A stretch of 64,000 nucleotides of DNA from Marinobacter similis. GTDB taxonomy: Bacteria > Pseudomonadota > Gammaproteobacteria > Pseudomonadales > Oleiphilaceae. The notes under the pieces are model-generated. The model saw only the letters and a program-made list of their open reading frames with translations. It did no database searches and was not told the origin of the DNA. Positions 1 to 11,407 of this stretch are shown one piece after another. The translations under genes and the position numbers were made by a program. Location: positions 434,001 through 498,000 of the forward strand of contig NZ_CP007151.1 of NCBI RefSeq assembly GCF_000830985.1, given 5' to 3'. The first letter of the stretch is position 1; every line of letters starts with the position of its first letter.

Positions 1-3000
1 ACTGGACGGTACTGGCGTTGATCACACTGCTGGTCCCGAGCCTGACCGGCGTTGTGGGGCTGGCCCACGCCACCATCCGCAGAAGACGGTCGTCCGAGCG
101 CGTACGCAATCTGAAGGGCGACTTTAAACGTTGGATTCTTGCGGTTGCCTTCCTTCCACAGGAGGCGGCAACAACAATGGATGCGATCATTCGATCAATC
201 TTTCGCACCTATGTGAGTCATCGTCACTTATTAGAGTGGTCGCCAGCTGCGCTCGAGGCCGGGCGTTCCAATGGCTCTTCTTGGTGGCAGTATTGGCGAT
301 CGATGGGCGTCGGCCCTGCCATCGCCATCATTTCTGCAGCTGTTCTCGCCGCAACCACACCATCTACTCTGGTCTTCGCTGCGCCGATCCTGCTTTTGTG
401 GTTGGTATCGCCGCAACTGGCCTATCTGGCCAGGAAAGATCGCACCCTGCCGATTGAAAAGATCAGGTTGGAAGACAGAACACACCTTAGGCGCCTGGCA
501 CGCCGAACCTGGTACTTTTTTGAGCGATTCGTTGGGCCCGAAGATCACTGGTTACCACCAGACCACTTCCAGGAAGACCCAAAAGGTGTTGTTGCACACC
601 GCACGTCTCCCACCAATATCGGCTTACTGCTGGTCAGTAATCTGACCGCTTATGACCAGGGTTACATCGATGCCCAGGAGCTGGTTATACGGTCGCGAAA
701 TACACTGCGAACCCTCAGCAAACTCCCCCGGTTTCGCGGCCATATCCATAACTGGTGCGATACTCAACACCTAACCACCCTTCCGCCGGCCTACGTTTCA
801 ACGGTCGACAGTGGCAATCTTCTCGGATCGTTGCTGACTCTCAAGCAGGGGCTTCTGGGTCTCGCCAACGATAAAACCTGGCGTTTTGAGCACTTTGAGG
901 GACTGCTGGACACCGTTGGCGTGCTCGAGGACAACCTTGAGGAGTACCACTCAACGGAGCCCCGTAATGTGCTGGCTGAGGAACTCATTGACCTCCGACG
1001 GCTAGTGATGGCAACTGCCGACAGCCCAGAACAGTGGCCTAACCTGATCGGAGAGCTGGAAAATCGGTTGAACCGACACGTGGATCCGGCCGTCCAGCAG
1101 GTTTTGAGGGAGCCCAAATCGCTGCCGCCGGAAATTCTCGCAGATTTGCGACTTTGGCTGGAGCGCTCACACCATCACATCAAGCGGATGAAACAGAGCC
1201 GGGATCAGTTCCTGCCCTGGTGGTCGAGCCATGAAGCCAAGCCAGATTTTCCGGCCAGTGAAATGTCCTCGAGCCAGAAGGAGTGCTGGGAGGCCCTGAT
1301 TACGTTCATAGCTCAGCCAACATCCTTTGCTGAACTTGCGTCCATGTCCGATAGGTTGGAGCCGGTTCTTTCAGAACTGATACAGGATCCCCCGGAGAGC
1401 ACGTTGCCCGAAGCCACTCGACAGTGGCTCACGACAGTGGCAACACAAATTCGGGAAGCAGGAAAAGTAGCGAACGCTCTGATTAAATCGGCTTCTGAAT
1501 TGGCAGAAACCTGCGAGCTCTGGTTCGAGAGCACCGACTTGGCCTTTTTGTATGACACCGAAAAAAAGGTGTTCAGAATCGGTTACGACGTCGATCAGGC
1601 AAACTCGATGATAACGCTTATGATTTGCTGGCGTCAGAGGCACGGTTGGCCAGTTTTCTTGCTATTGCCAAGGGTGAAGTGTCAGCAGATCACTGGGTTC
1701 ACCTGGGCCGCCCGCTTACCCGGGAACAAGGACAGGCTCTCCTGCTCTCCTGGAGCGGCACCATGTTCGAGTATTTGATGCCTCAATTGATGATGCGCGA
1801 ACCCGCAACGACCCTGCTAGGCCAGAGCGGAAGGATTGCCATTGACCATCAGATTCGCTACGCCGGCAAACATGGCCTTCCCTGGGGCATATCAGAATGC
1901 GGTTACAGTCTCCTGGATGGTGCACAGAATTATGCCTACCACGCCTTTGGCGCGCCCGAATTGTCACTCCGCAGCAACAAGGGCGCCGAAGACTGGGTAA
2001 TCACCCCCTATGCCACCTTCCTCGCCTTGCTCTGGCGGCCGCAGGCGGCCTTCGACAACCTCAAGCGGCTTGAAAAAATGGGCATGCTGGGCAGGTATGG
2101 ATTTTTTGAAGCCGTGGATTTCACCGAGCGCCGCGTGGAGGTCGGCCGCACTTACAGCATTGTGCGGAGTTACATGGCGCACCATCATGCATGTCACTGA
2201 TCAGCCTGGGTATTGCCCTCTGTGAAGAGAACGCGATTTCCCGATTCTCCAGCGATCCCAGAGTGGAAGCCTGTGAACTGATCCTGCAAGAACGGGTTGC
2301 GCCGGATGCAGACATCGAATATCCAACCTATAGCGAACAGGAGGCACTGCCGTCAGGGGTTCAGCAGGTGCCACCGGTCACGCCCTGGCAAGTCCCACTC
2401 GACAGCCCTACCCCTCGCGTGCATTTGCTATCCAACGGTCGGCTGAGCGTGCTTGCGTCCAGCCGAGGCGTTGGGGGAACTACTTGGAAATCCGACGCCA
2501 TCACCCGCTGGCGCCCTGATCCAACGGAGGAGCGCTGGGGCAACTGGATTTACATTCAGGATCGGGACAGCTGGGATCTTTGGTCGATAACACGGGCGCC
2601 CATGACCGGGAGAGGTATACGAGAATCCGTTCGTTTCTACAGCCACTGCGTTGAATACAAGCGACAGGATCAGAACCTGGTGCAGACTCTTGAGGTCACT
2701 GTCTCGCCCTGGCATGACGTCGAATTACGCCGGGTTTCGTTGACCAATCACGGAGATAAACCCAGAAAGCTCAGGCTGACAAGTTATGCCGAAATGGTTA
2801 TCGCGGATCCGAGGGCAGACAGCCAGCACCCTGCGTTTGGCAACCTGTTCGTCCATTCCGAATTCCTTTCTGACAGGTCCCTTCTGATTTTCGAGCGACG
2901 ACCCGGGACCCTAAAGATCAGGCGCCCATTGTAGGCGAGTGCCTGATCGGTCGCTCGGGGATTATTGAACCAACCGCCGTCGAGACAGATCGCGCCAAAT

Positions 3001-6000
3001 TCATCGGCCGAGGCGGCTCATACGCTCACCCAGGGGCTCTGGAGGCCAATGCGGGTCTCTCTGGTTCATTGGGCTATACCCTGGATCCGGTGTCAGTGCT
3101 GCAAACAGACGTGGTGTTGGAGCCGGGCGCTTCGGTTCAGCTGGCGTTTATGCGGTTCGTCGCGGACTCACGTGAAGACGTTCTTGCCCTGGCTGCTCGT
3201 TTTGCTTACTGGCCCCGAGTTCAGCGGACTTTCGAGGAAGGCGAAGGCCAAGCCTGTCAGGATCTGTGGCGAAACGACTTGAGTAATGACGACTTCCGCA
3301 AGGTCATTGCTCTGACCTCAGCTCTCATCTGCTCGCCGCCTCAACTCAGAGCACCTGTGCCTGTTCTCTCCGCAAACCGGTTGCAACAAGCCAACCTTTG
3401 GGGCGTGGGCATCTCCGGAGATTTCCCGATTATTCTGGTCAGGGTGGGACGTGAGGCGGATGTCGATGCAGCGCACCTGCTATTGAGAGCACATTCCTTC
3501 TGGCGCAAGCGCAACTTCAAGGTGGACCTGGTGCTGCTCAACATTGGCGACAGTGGTTACGAAGGCATAACACAGGACACCATCAGAAGATTGCTGGCGA
3601 AGCACAGTGTTGAGGCCTTTGTTGGCGGTCGTGGCGGCATCTTCCCGCTCACGGCAGACTCTTTGGGTCCAGAAGAAGTGGTACTGCTGGAGACGGCTGC
3701 CAAGATGGTGCTGGATGCCTCGGGGGCATCACTGGCCCATGCTCTTCAGAGTATTGACCGGCGGGAATCACCGCTGCCCAGATTGCGGGGCAAGCCGCCC
3801 AGTGCGGTGCCTCTTGATGACCATAAACTCGAGCCCATCCAGGACCTGCGTTGCTTCAATGGACACGGTGGTTTCACTGCAGACGGTCGGGAATATGTGA
3901 TCAGTGTTCGTCATAGCCGACCCACCCCAGCGCCCTGGATCAATGTGATCGCCAATCCACTTTTCGGAACCATCGTTTCCGAATCTGGCGGTGGCTACAC
4001 CTGGTTCCAGAACAGTGGAGAAAACCGCCTGACCAGATGGCGCAATGATCCTGTGCTTGATGAGCCATCCGAGTGCCTCTATTTGCGCGACGAGGAAACC
4101 GGGTTGTTCTGGTCTGCCACCGCCAAGCCCGTGCCCCATGAATCTGAATACCGGACAAAACACGGTGCAGGTTACTCAAGCTTTGAGCATGTTCGCCATG
4201 GCCTTCATTCTGAGATGACCATTTTTGTTCCACCGGATGATCCGGTGAAAGTTGTGCGCCTGAATCTTCGCAACCTCTCCAGCAGAAACCGTCGAGTCAC
4301 CATGACCTACTACGCAGAGTGGGTTCTTGGGACGCGCCGTGAGGACACCAGCCCCTATTTGCAGCCGGCCTATCTGTTAGAACAGCGCGCTCTGATAACA
4401 GCCAATCCTTACAACCCTGACTGGCCAAACCAGATTGCCTTTCTGGCGACAGACCAACCCGTACACGGCTACACAACCGATCGCACCGAGTTCATGGGTC
4501 ACTTAGGAAGTCTGGGCAATCCGGCGGCCTTAAAACGGGTGGGTCTGAACAAGCGTGTTGAACCAGGTAGGGACCCTGTGGGGCATTACAAATACATGTG
4601 GATCTGCCACCCAACAGCGAACACACGGCTGTGTTTTTCCTCGGCGCAGCGCAAGATTTTGAATCTGCTGTCACTTTGATTGAGCGCTATCAACAGCCGG
4701 CCGCGTTCGACAAAGCGTGGGCGGCAAGTCAAAGCTACTGGCAAGAAACTCTCGATACTGTGTTGCTCGATTGCCCGGACGATAGCGTTAACTTCATTTT
4801 TAACCAGTGGCTGGTGTACCAAACCCTTGCCTGCCGCATGTTTGGCCGCAGTGGTCTATACCAGTCCAGTGGTGCTTTCGGGTTCCGGGACCAGCTACAG
4901 GATTCCATGGCACTGCTCCATACCAGGCCGGAAGTCTGTCGTGATCAAATTCTTGCTGCAGCGGCTCGTCAGTTTCCTGAAGGAGATGTGCTGCACTGGT
5001 GGCATCCGCCTCATGCCCGAGGAGTGAGAACACGCATTTCCGATGACCTGGTTTGGTTGCCATTGGTTGTCAGTGAATACCTGCAGGTCACCGGAGATGT
5101 TGCACTTCTGGATGAGCAGGTACCCTGGCTTTCAGGAGAACCTCTTGCCGACGGAGAGGCAGAACGATACGCCCATTTTGAGATATCCGAGGACGAGTCG
5201 TCAGTTTACGACCATTGCCTCCGAGTACTTGAACGCGCTAATAGACTGGGCCCCCATGGTATCCCCCTCATTGGCGGTGGCGACTGGAACGATGGGATGA
5301 ATCGGGTTGGTCTTGGCGGCCAAGGCGAAAGTGTATGGATGGGATGGTTCCTGATCGTGACACTGCAGCGGTTCAGTCGCGTCGCGGCGGCCCGGGGCGA
5401 TGAGGTAACGGCTGAAAACCTTACCGCTCGTGCGGATCGCCTCGTCCAGAAACTGAATCAGAACGCCTGGGATGGGAAGTGGTATCGCCGAGCCTACTAT
5501 GACGACGGTACGCCAATGGGATCGGCTGGCAACCCGGCCTGCGAGATAGACTCCATACCCCAGTCCTGGGCTGTTCTTTCAGGAGTGGCGGACACTGCTC
5601 GCACGAAACAGGCCATGGATGCTGTCTGGCAAAAACTGGTGCGCCCAGACCCCGGTCAAGTATTGCTATTTACGCCACCTTTCAGAAAGCGTGGAAATAA
5701 AAGAAAAGGAAAGGCACAGCCCGATCCCGGGTATATCGCAGCTTACCCGCCGGGAGTCCGGGAAAACGGCGGGCAGTACACTCATGCCGCCTGTTGGGCT
5801 GGTATGGCGTTCGCAGCACTGGGTGACGCGGAAAAAACAAGCGCCGTTCTGGATTGCCTTAACCCGGTCAAACATGGAAATTCTGAGGCCGGCATTGGCC
5901 AATATCAGGTAGAGCCTATGTGTTGGCTGCCGATATTTATGGGGAAGCGCCCCACATAGGCGCGGGGGCTGGACCTGGTACACCGGCTCTGCCGGCTGGT

Positions 6001-6236
6001 TATACCGTTTCATCCTCGAGGGGGTTCTCGGCATCCAGCGAGTAGGCAATGAGCTTCAGATAAAACCGTGCCTGCCTCCCGATTGGCCGGGCTACACAAT
6101 ACAGTACCGCTATGGTCAGACCATTTATCGAATTATCGTGAAGAGAAGCCTAGAGCCATTGTCATCTCCTGATGAACCGTTTTGCCTATCGCTCATCGAC
6201 GATGGGAAGTCCCGTGACGTTATGATCGATGTTTAA
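1..6236 (+). CDS. ndvB: Cyclic beta-1,2-glucan synthase NdvB, C-terminal part (left-truncated by window, frameshifted)
   Basis: This membrane enzyme makes periplasmic cyclic beta-1,2-glucan from UDP-glucose. The frame is open from base 3, so the N-terminal glycosyltransferase lies outside the window. Visible in order are hydrophobic segments (about bases 9-60 and 300-430), a stretch with VAHRTSPTNIGLLLVSN typical of the family, a glycoamylase-like domain (LLASEARLASF near 1625, GTMFEYLMPQ near 1757), and two GH94/glycosyltransferase-36 modules ending in GGWTWYTGSAGW near 5970. The frame moves by -1 near 1605, 2182, 2898, 4600, 5917 and 5958. Adding one base at each point restores continuous family-like protein to the TAA at 6234-6236. 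All six look like missing bases (GG to G, CCCC to CCC), so I read this as one gene with sequencing errors. Confidence 0.85.
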
Positions 6237-6322
6237 CGCATGAAGCATCAAGACGCAATCAGTCGGCTAGAAGGTCTGCTGCGAGAAAAAATGGAGTCAT
6301 TAGGCCAAGTTGCTTAAGGAAA

Positions 6323-7243
6323 TCAACTTTGAGACTTACTCAAGAGCGGTGAACTCGGTAAATCAAATGTCTGCTCAGAAAACCACCGCAACCAGATATC
6401 CGTTAGAGGCTTCGTGTGTTGTGGCCAGTGCATTTCCAACGGGACGTGCATAGGTTCGTCGAGGGTCAGAAAACGACAACCAGTAGTTTGCAGGTTTGCC
6501 ACGCAGCTGGGCACCAGAGCGACGCTTTGGCTGCTCGCCACTTGCGTGAGAAGTGCCTGCATACTGGCGGGCTCACTAATCACCCAAGGCTGGAGCTCCC
6601 GCTGAAAAAAAACACTTATCAGGGTATCGAAAAGGCTCGGCGCGTGCCGCCGCGCAAATAACGTTAGCGGTTGATCTGCAATTTGCGCGAGGCTCAGGCT
6701 TGCCTCACCGGCCAGGGGATGGTGGTCGGATAACACCGCGACGATGGGATCATCCAAGAGGTGCTGCGAACAGATCCGTGTGTCCCGCTGTGCGTCAACT
6801 GGGCGTGAAAAACCCAGGTCGATAGAGCCACTCGCAAAAGCGTCAGTCTGCTGGGCAGCTGTCATCTCAAAAATCTGGACATCAACGTTGGTAGCGTAGT
6901 CCCCGAACCGACGCAGCATGGCTGGCAGAAAATGCGCGCAAGCCGAGCTCATGTACCCAATGCGTAGCACTCCTCGTTTCCCAGCTGCTATGTCTTGCAC
7001 ATGCTGCCTGGCTTGGGCGCATTGGCGCAAAATTGCCTCGGCATCCAGAAAAAATCCTTTACCTGCCTCACTCAGTTCCACACGGCGCGTACTTCTCTGC
7101 AATAACGTTACGTCCAGTTCGTTTTCCAGTGCGTTGATATGCCGGCTAATAGCCGACTGAACCGTGTGTAGATGCTGGGCCGCCAATGAAAAGCTGCCGC
7201 AATTCGCCACTTCTACGAAGCTGACCAAGTGTTTTAGGTTCAT
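6323..7243 (-). CDS. LysR-family transcriptional regulator
   Basis: This is a 306-residue LysR-type regulator of usual length and intact. The winged helix-turn-helix lies in residues 1-60 (GSFSLAAQHLHTVQSAISRH), followed by a periplasmic-binding-protein-like effector domain. The stretch QQTDAFASGSIDLGFSRP is reminiscent of the BenM/CatM/CbbR-like branch, but the ligand cannot be told. It is divergent from the MFS transporter that starts at 7337, with 93 bp between the starts, the usual arrangement for a regulator and its target. The intergenic stretch is AT-rich. The ATG at 7243 is chosen because the helix-turn-helix begins directly after it. Confidence 0.9.
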   Translation of the reverse strand: MNLKHLVSFVEVANCGSFSLAAQHLHTVQSAISRHINALENELDVTLLQRSTRRVELSEAGKGFFLDAEAILRQCAQARQHVQDIAAGKRGVLRIGYMSSACAHFLPAMLRRFGDYATNVDVQIFEMTAAQQTDAFASGSIDLGFSRPVDAQRDTRICSQHLLDDPIVAVLSDHHPLAGEASLSLAQIADQPLTLFARRHAPSLFDTLISVFFQRELQPWVISEPASMQALLTQVASSQSVALVPSCVANLQTTGCRFLTLDEPMHVPLEMHWPQHTKPLTDIWLRWFSEQTFDLPSSPLLSKSQS

Positions 7244-7336
7244 ACGGTCTATGCCATTTAAGGATAAATAGGAGTTAAAAATATCATTTAAAGTATTAGT
7301 CGAAGGTTTGTAAAGTGCTGCCTTGGATTTGAACGG

Positions 7337-8533
7337 ATGAACGAGGCACGTATGCAGTTATCGCGGTTGGGTGAATTTACTTTGTTGTTGATATCCATGC
7401 TCACCATCATGGTCGGTACTGCATTAGCTCCTGGCTTGAACTCGATTGCGAGTGCACTGGAGTTTAATTCCTATGCTCCGTTGCTCATCACCTTACCTGC
7501 TTGGTGCCATTATTTTTGCACCCCTGTTTGGCAGGCTGATCGATTACCTCGGTGCCCGAACCATCCTGATCACGAGTTTGTGGGGCTACTTTATTTTTGG
7601 CGTAGGCGGCATGTTCGTGCAGGGCCCTGTTATGGTCGCAATAGACCGGATTCTTCTCGGTGGTTTCGCTGTCGGAGCAATGGCGGCTGGAACTGCAGTG
7701 ATTTCCCAATGGTACGCAGGCAAAGAACGTCTGGGCATGATCGCAAAACAAGGAATGGCGATTGAGCTCGGCGGTGTGATCTTCTTGTTTGTCGGTGGTC
7801 TTCTTAGCGAAATGAGCTGGCAAGCGCCCTTCCTGCTCTATGCGCTAGGTTTTTTCTGCGTGGTTCTTACCCTGCTCAGTATTCCCAAAACTGAACCAAG
7901 AACAAACAATGTAAACGCTCCTGTGGACGCCAGAAAAACACAGTCCATGGGCCCAATTATGCTTACGCCGTATTGGCAATGTCTCTGTTTTACACCATCT
8001 TCACCACATTACCTGGGTTGCTTGCGGAGTTCCTGTTTACCGAAGCCCAAACCGGTTACCTATTGTCGTTCATATCTTTAGTGGCGGTTTTCGCTGCGAT
8101 GATGATGCCGAAAATAGTTGGCAAATTCTCAGAAGCCATCGTCCTGATGTTCGCCTTTATCAGCTACGCCCTTGCGCACCTGCTGTTTGCGATAAGCACA
8201 GTGTCGGAAATGCTAATTTTGGCTTCGGTGTTTGCAGGGATTGGCTTCGGCTTTTCCATTCCACTATTGAATCACGCAACGGTGGAGCGCAGCACCGACA
8301 AAAATCGCGGCCGAAATCTGTCGATGTTCGCTATGGCGGTGTTCATGGGGCAGTTCGTGACTTCGTTTTTCGAGTTCTTACCGCTGTCACCGAATGAAAC
8401 GCTGTATGTCTGTGCGGCAATTGGAGCCATTTGTGCGGTAGTGCAAGGTCTGGTAGTAAAAAGTCTAGTGCAATCTAACGCCCGAATGACTGAGCCCGGG
8501 TTAATGCCAGAAGGGTATCATCGCGCTGGTTGA
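7337..8533 (+). CDS. MFS transporter (frameshifted)
   Basis: This is a major facilitator superfamily carrier of about 399 residues once three missing bases are restored. The first segment (7337 to about 7500) encodes two hydrophobic stretches ending in APLLITLPA. The frame then shifts by two, where GCTTGGTGCC probably stands for GCTTTGGGTGCC, and continues as GAIIFAPLFGRLIDYLGART, the MFS loop 2-3 motif. A further -1 shift near 7960 leads into YAVLAMSLFYTIFTTLPG. The gene is divergent from the LysR gene at 6323-7243, which is its likely regulator. The substrate is unknown; overall form recalls drug or sugar efflux carriers. Confidence 0.8.
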
Positions 8534-8613
8534 AGCTATGAATTTCGCCCGCGCGACGCCAGCTGGTTTAAAAGCACGTTCATACAAGTTTCCGAACGCC
8601 ACGTATGGAGGGT

Positions 8614-8829
8614 CTACTCTATTCCCAGATCCATTTTTCTGAGTGCCGCTATCCTCATTACATAGAAGATCTTTAGGCCCGCGGCCCATACTGGAATCGA
8701 TAGATGGGCCAGAATCTGTCCCGCAAGAGATAAATTCGACACCCCCGAATACGCAACGAACACTGTCGCACACAGTGCTGTTACCGATATAGCTAGCCCC
8801 CAATTGGCTCCTGTCAGTAATCTGTTCAT
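8614..8829 (-). CDS. Small two-helix membrane protein
   Basis: This 71-residue protein has two hydrophobic segments (WGLAISVTALCATVFVAYSG, then AGQILAHLSIPVWAAGLKIF) and a charged C-terminus. I do not recognise a family. A plausible ribosome site, AGGTG, lies about 9 bases before the ATG at 8829. The gene is divergent from the LysR regulator starting at 8982, and the 150 bp between them holds an inverted repeat (8927-8958), so it is the natural candidate for that regulator's target. Function unknown. Confidence 0.65.
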   Translation of the reverse strand: MNRLLTGANWGLAISVTALCATVFVAYSGVSNLSLAGQILAHLSIPVWAAGLKIFYVMRIAALRKMDLGIE

Positions 8830-8926
8830 CGATTAATCACCTATGGTCCGTGATCCTTTAGCGCATGTTTGGAAATCGGACCCTAGTATGGAGCGCGCTT
8901 TGTATTTGTGATAATGAATTGTTTTC

Positions 8927-8958
8927 GGTTTTAATATCAGTATCACTAATATAAAACC
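8927..8958. promoter_or_regulatory. Inverted repeat, probable LysR operator
   Basis: GGTTTTA (8927-8933) and TAAAACC (8952-8958) form a perfect 7-bp inverted repeat with an 18-bp spacer. It lies 23 bp before the LysR start at 8982 and upstream of the divergent small membrane gene. Position and symmetry suit an autoregulatory LysR binding site; this is inference. Confidence 0.5.
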
Positions 8959-8981
8959 AGCACGGAGCATAGGTAACGATC

Positions 8982-9816
8982 GTGGACATTGAATTAGCCC
9001 GTACCTTTCTAGAAATCGTCCGAACGGGCAGCTTTATTGCGGCGGCAGAAAGGCTTCACATTACGCAAACGACCGTCACGGCGCGCATCAAGAACCTCGA
9101 AGCCCAGCTGGGTTGTCGTCTCTTTATTCGCAATCGCAGTGGTGCCTCGCTGACTGCCGATGGTGAACGTTTTGCTGGACGTGCCAGCCAGCTCGTTCAA
9201 ACCTGGGATGCCGCCCGCCGGGAACTTCCGCTACCAGACGGCGCCGACAGGGTTGTCACACTCGGTGCTGAAACAAGTCTGTGGAATCCATTACTGCTTG
9301 ATTGGTTGTCAGCGCTGAAAGAGAACGCGCCCACTCTCGCTCTGCGAGTCGAGGTTGGCGAACCTCAGACTCTTCACGACAAGTTGGAAAAAGGTGTGAT
9401 GGATGCGGCACTGGTTCACCAACCAACTACTGGCCGGGAATGCAAATAGAACAGTTGCTGGAAGAGAAACTGGTACTGGTGAAAACCAGGAAACAATCAG
9501 GTGATTACATATACGTGGACTGGGGCCCCATTTCCGGCAACAGCACGACGCTGCCTTCCCAGAAAATGCTCGCCCAAGACTGACATTTAACCTGGGGCCA
9601 CTGGCCATACAGCATCTGCTTGCACATGGAGGTAGCGGCTATTTCAGGACGCGAGTAGCCCAACCCTATCTGGAAAATGGATTGCTTGAGCGGGTCGAGG
9701 GCGCACCCGAGTTCAGCTATCCGGCGTATCTGGTCTATCCACGTGCCGGCGAAGCTTCAACTCTCAGGACAACTGTCGAATCAATACATTGCGCAGCTTC
9801 AGGCAGCAACCGCTAG
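8982..9816 (+). CDS. LysR-family transcriptional regulator (frameshifted)
   Basis: The GTG start at 8982 begins MDIELARTFLEIVRTGSF, a typical LysR helix-turn-helix (residues 1-60). The effector domain is interrupted by two -1 shifts, near 9425 (ACTACTGG; restored reading is YWPGMQIEQLLEEKLVLVKT) and near 9535 (restored QQHDAAFPENARPRLTFNLG). With both repaired the protein runs to the TAG at 9814-9816, about 279 residues, slightly short for the family. A third missing base near 9755 is possible, since another frame there also reads as plausible protein and stops at 9907. It is divergent from the small membrane protein at 8614-8829. Confidence 0.8.
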
Positions 9817-9903
9817 TTTATTCCGTTGCGGCCACGGGAATTCCCTAATTGCAAAGCTCCGCCCTACCAAACACCTAGGAAGCCACCCTAAAGGTTCGGG
9901 CCT

Positions 9904-11298
9904 TTAACGATTAATAGGTCCTAAAAAGGTGGTCGGTATGATGAAACGTTTCTCCGGATCCTCGACCGTGCTTACTTCAAAGTTGATACTAGTTACCTCG
10001 CTTACGAGGCTATCCGGAGCCTTTTCTAAAATAATCGGAACTTCCCTTTTCTCTTCGGCCCTAAGTATCACTCTGCTAGGCCCCAGCATGTTTATCCCCT
10101 CTCCCCCAGAGACCTTAATAACCGCATGCCTCGTTTCAATGTCTTTGTTCGTAAGTTTGAGCAGGTAACTGTTCTCGATATATCCCGAGCCATTAAAACG
10201 GAACAGGCCCCTATCCTTCTCAAGTTCCAGCCCCAGCAAAGGCCGCGTCATCAAGGCCCAGGAAAACAAACCGATCATGGTCACAAGAATTAGAAAGTAA
10301 GCAACAAGACGAAGCCTCAGAATATGCCTTGTTCCTTCGTTCAGTTCGTTGTCGCTGGCGTATCGAACGAGACCTTTTGGATAGTCCATCTTCTCCATAA
10401 TCGAGTCACAGGCATCGATGCAGGCGGCACAGCCAATACACTCCATCTGCAATCCATCACGTATATCGATGCCTGTCGGGCACACCTGCACACACATTTC
10501 GCAGTCTATACAGTCGCCCAGGCCCTGAGCAGAGGGATCTGAGCCCTTGTGACGGCTACCACGAGGGTCACCCCGGCTTGCATCATACGCCACCACTAAT
10601 GAATCGTTGTCGACCATGGAGGATTGGAAACGGCCATAAGGGCACATATGCAAACAGACCTTTTCCCGCAGCCAACCGGCATTCACGTAGGTAGCCGCAG
10701 TGAAGAAAAATACCCAGAAAAGTGCTGATCCCGAGAGCTCAAGAGAGAGAATATTCGGAGCTAGGTCCCGGACCGGAGTAAAATAGCCAACAAAGGTCAC
10801 CGCGGTACCGGCGCTGATCAGCAGCCAAAGACTATGCTTTAGAAACCGCCGTAAAGCTTTGTGCTGACTAAACGCGGAGTCGTCGAGTTTAATGCGTTGT
10901 CCTCGATCGCCCTCGGTTAGTCTTTCAGCCCATAGAAAAGCCCACATCCAGACACTCTGTGGGCAGGCATAACCACACCAAACCCTGCCGGCAAGAACAG
11001 TTATGAAAAAAAGACCAAACGCACAGATGATCAGGATGGCTGACAACAGAACAAGATCTTCTGGCCAAAACGTTGCGCCGAATATGTGAAACTTTTTCTC
11101 GGTGATGTCCCAGAGAACGGCCTGGCGCTCGCCCCAGTTCAACCAGACGGTCCCAAAATACAGAGTAAAGAGCATGGCTCCCGCGCCAATCCGAAGTCGT
11201 CGGTAAATGCCTGAGAAACTCCGCGGATAAATTTTGTCGGATGAACGATGTGATGGGGGATTCGTTGCAACCTGGGTGACCGGAATAAGTCGATTCAT
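9904..11298 (-). CDS. ccoG: Cytochrome c oxidase accessory protein CcoG (FixG/RdxA)
   Basis: This is an intact 464-residue inner-membrane ferredoxin-like protein that supports copper delivery to, and assembly of, cbb3-type cytochrome oxidase. It has about five transmembrane segments (near residues 40, 90, 160, 195 and 340), the conserved CGYACPQSVWMW motif, two 4Fe-4S clusters (CIDCEMCVQVCP and CIGCAACIDACD) and a C-terminal Ig-like FixG domain. GGAAGG precedes the ATG at 11298. The usual ccoNOP/ccoHIS partners are not adjacent, so the gene stands alone here. I found no clear FNR site in the 109 bp upstream. Confidence 0.95.
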   Translation of the reverse strand: MNRLIPVTQVATNPPSHRSSDKIYPRSFSGIYRRLRIGAGAMLFTLYFGTVWLNWGERQAVLWDITEKKFHIFGATFWPEDLVLLSAILIICAFGLFFITVLAGRVWCGYACPQSVWMWAFLWAERLTEGDRGQRIKLDDSAFSQHKALRRFLKHSLWLLISAGTAVTFVGYFTPVRDLAPNILSLELSGSALFWVFFFTAATYVNAGWLREKVCLHMCPYGRFQSSMVDNDSLVVAYDASRGDPRGSRHKGSDPSAQGLGDCIDCEMCVQVCPTGIDIRDGLQMECIGCAACIDACDSIMEKMDYPKGLVRYASDNELNEGTRHILRLRLVAYFLILVTMIGLFSWALMTRPLLGLELEKDRGLFRFNGSGYIENSYLLKLTNKDIETRHAVIKVSGGEGINMLGPSRVILRAEEKREVPIILEKAPDSLVSEVTSINFEVSTVEDPEKRFIIPTTFLGPINR

Positions 11299-11407
11299 TG
11301 ACCGTTTACCTTCCCAAAGGATTCATGGAACTCTTTGGTAGAGTATGTCGGTCAACTGAGAGTGGAGACAGGATCAGTTTTTTTAATTTTTATAGGGACA
11401 AAAGCGA

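Noticed and set aside
1..6236. Glucan synthase as a decayed pseudogene
   Set aside because: All six lesions are single missing bases, no nonsense codons appear within segments, and the same lesion type occurs in housekeeping genes across the window.
6240..6317. 25-codon ORF starting 4 bp after the glucan synthase stop
   Set aside because: Polar peptide without ribosome site or known relatives; too short to support.
11299..11407. FNR box before ccoG
   Set aside because: No TTGAT-N4-ATCAA-like sequence found in the gap.
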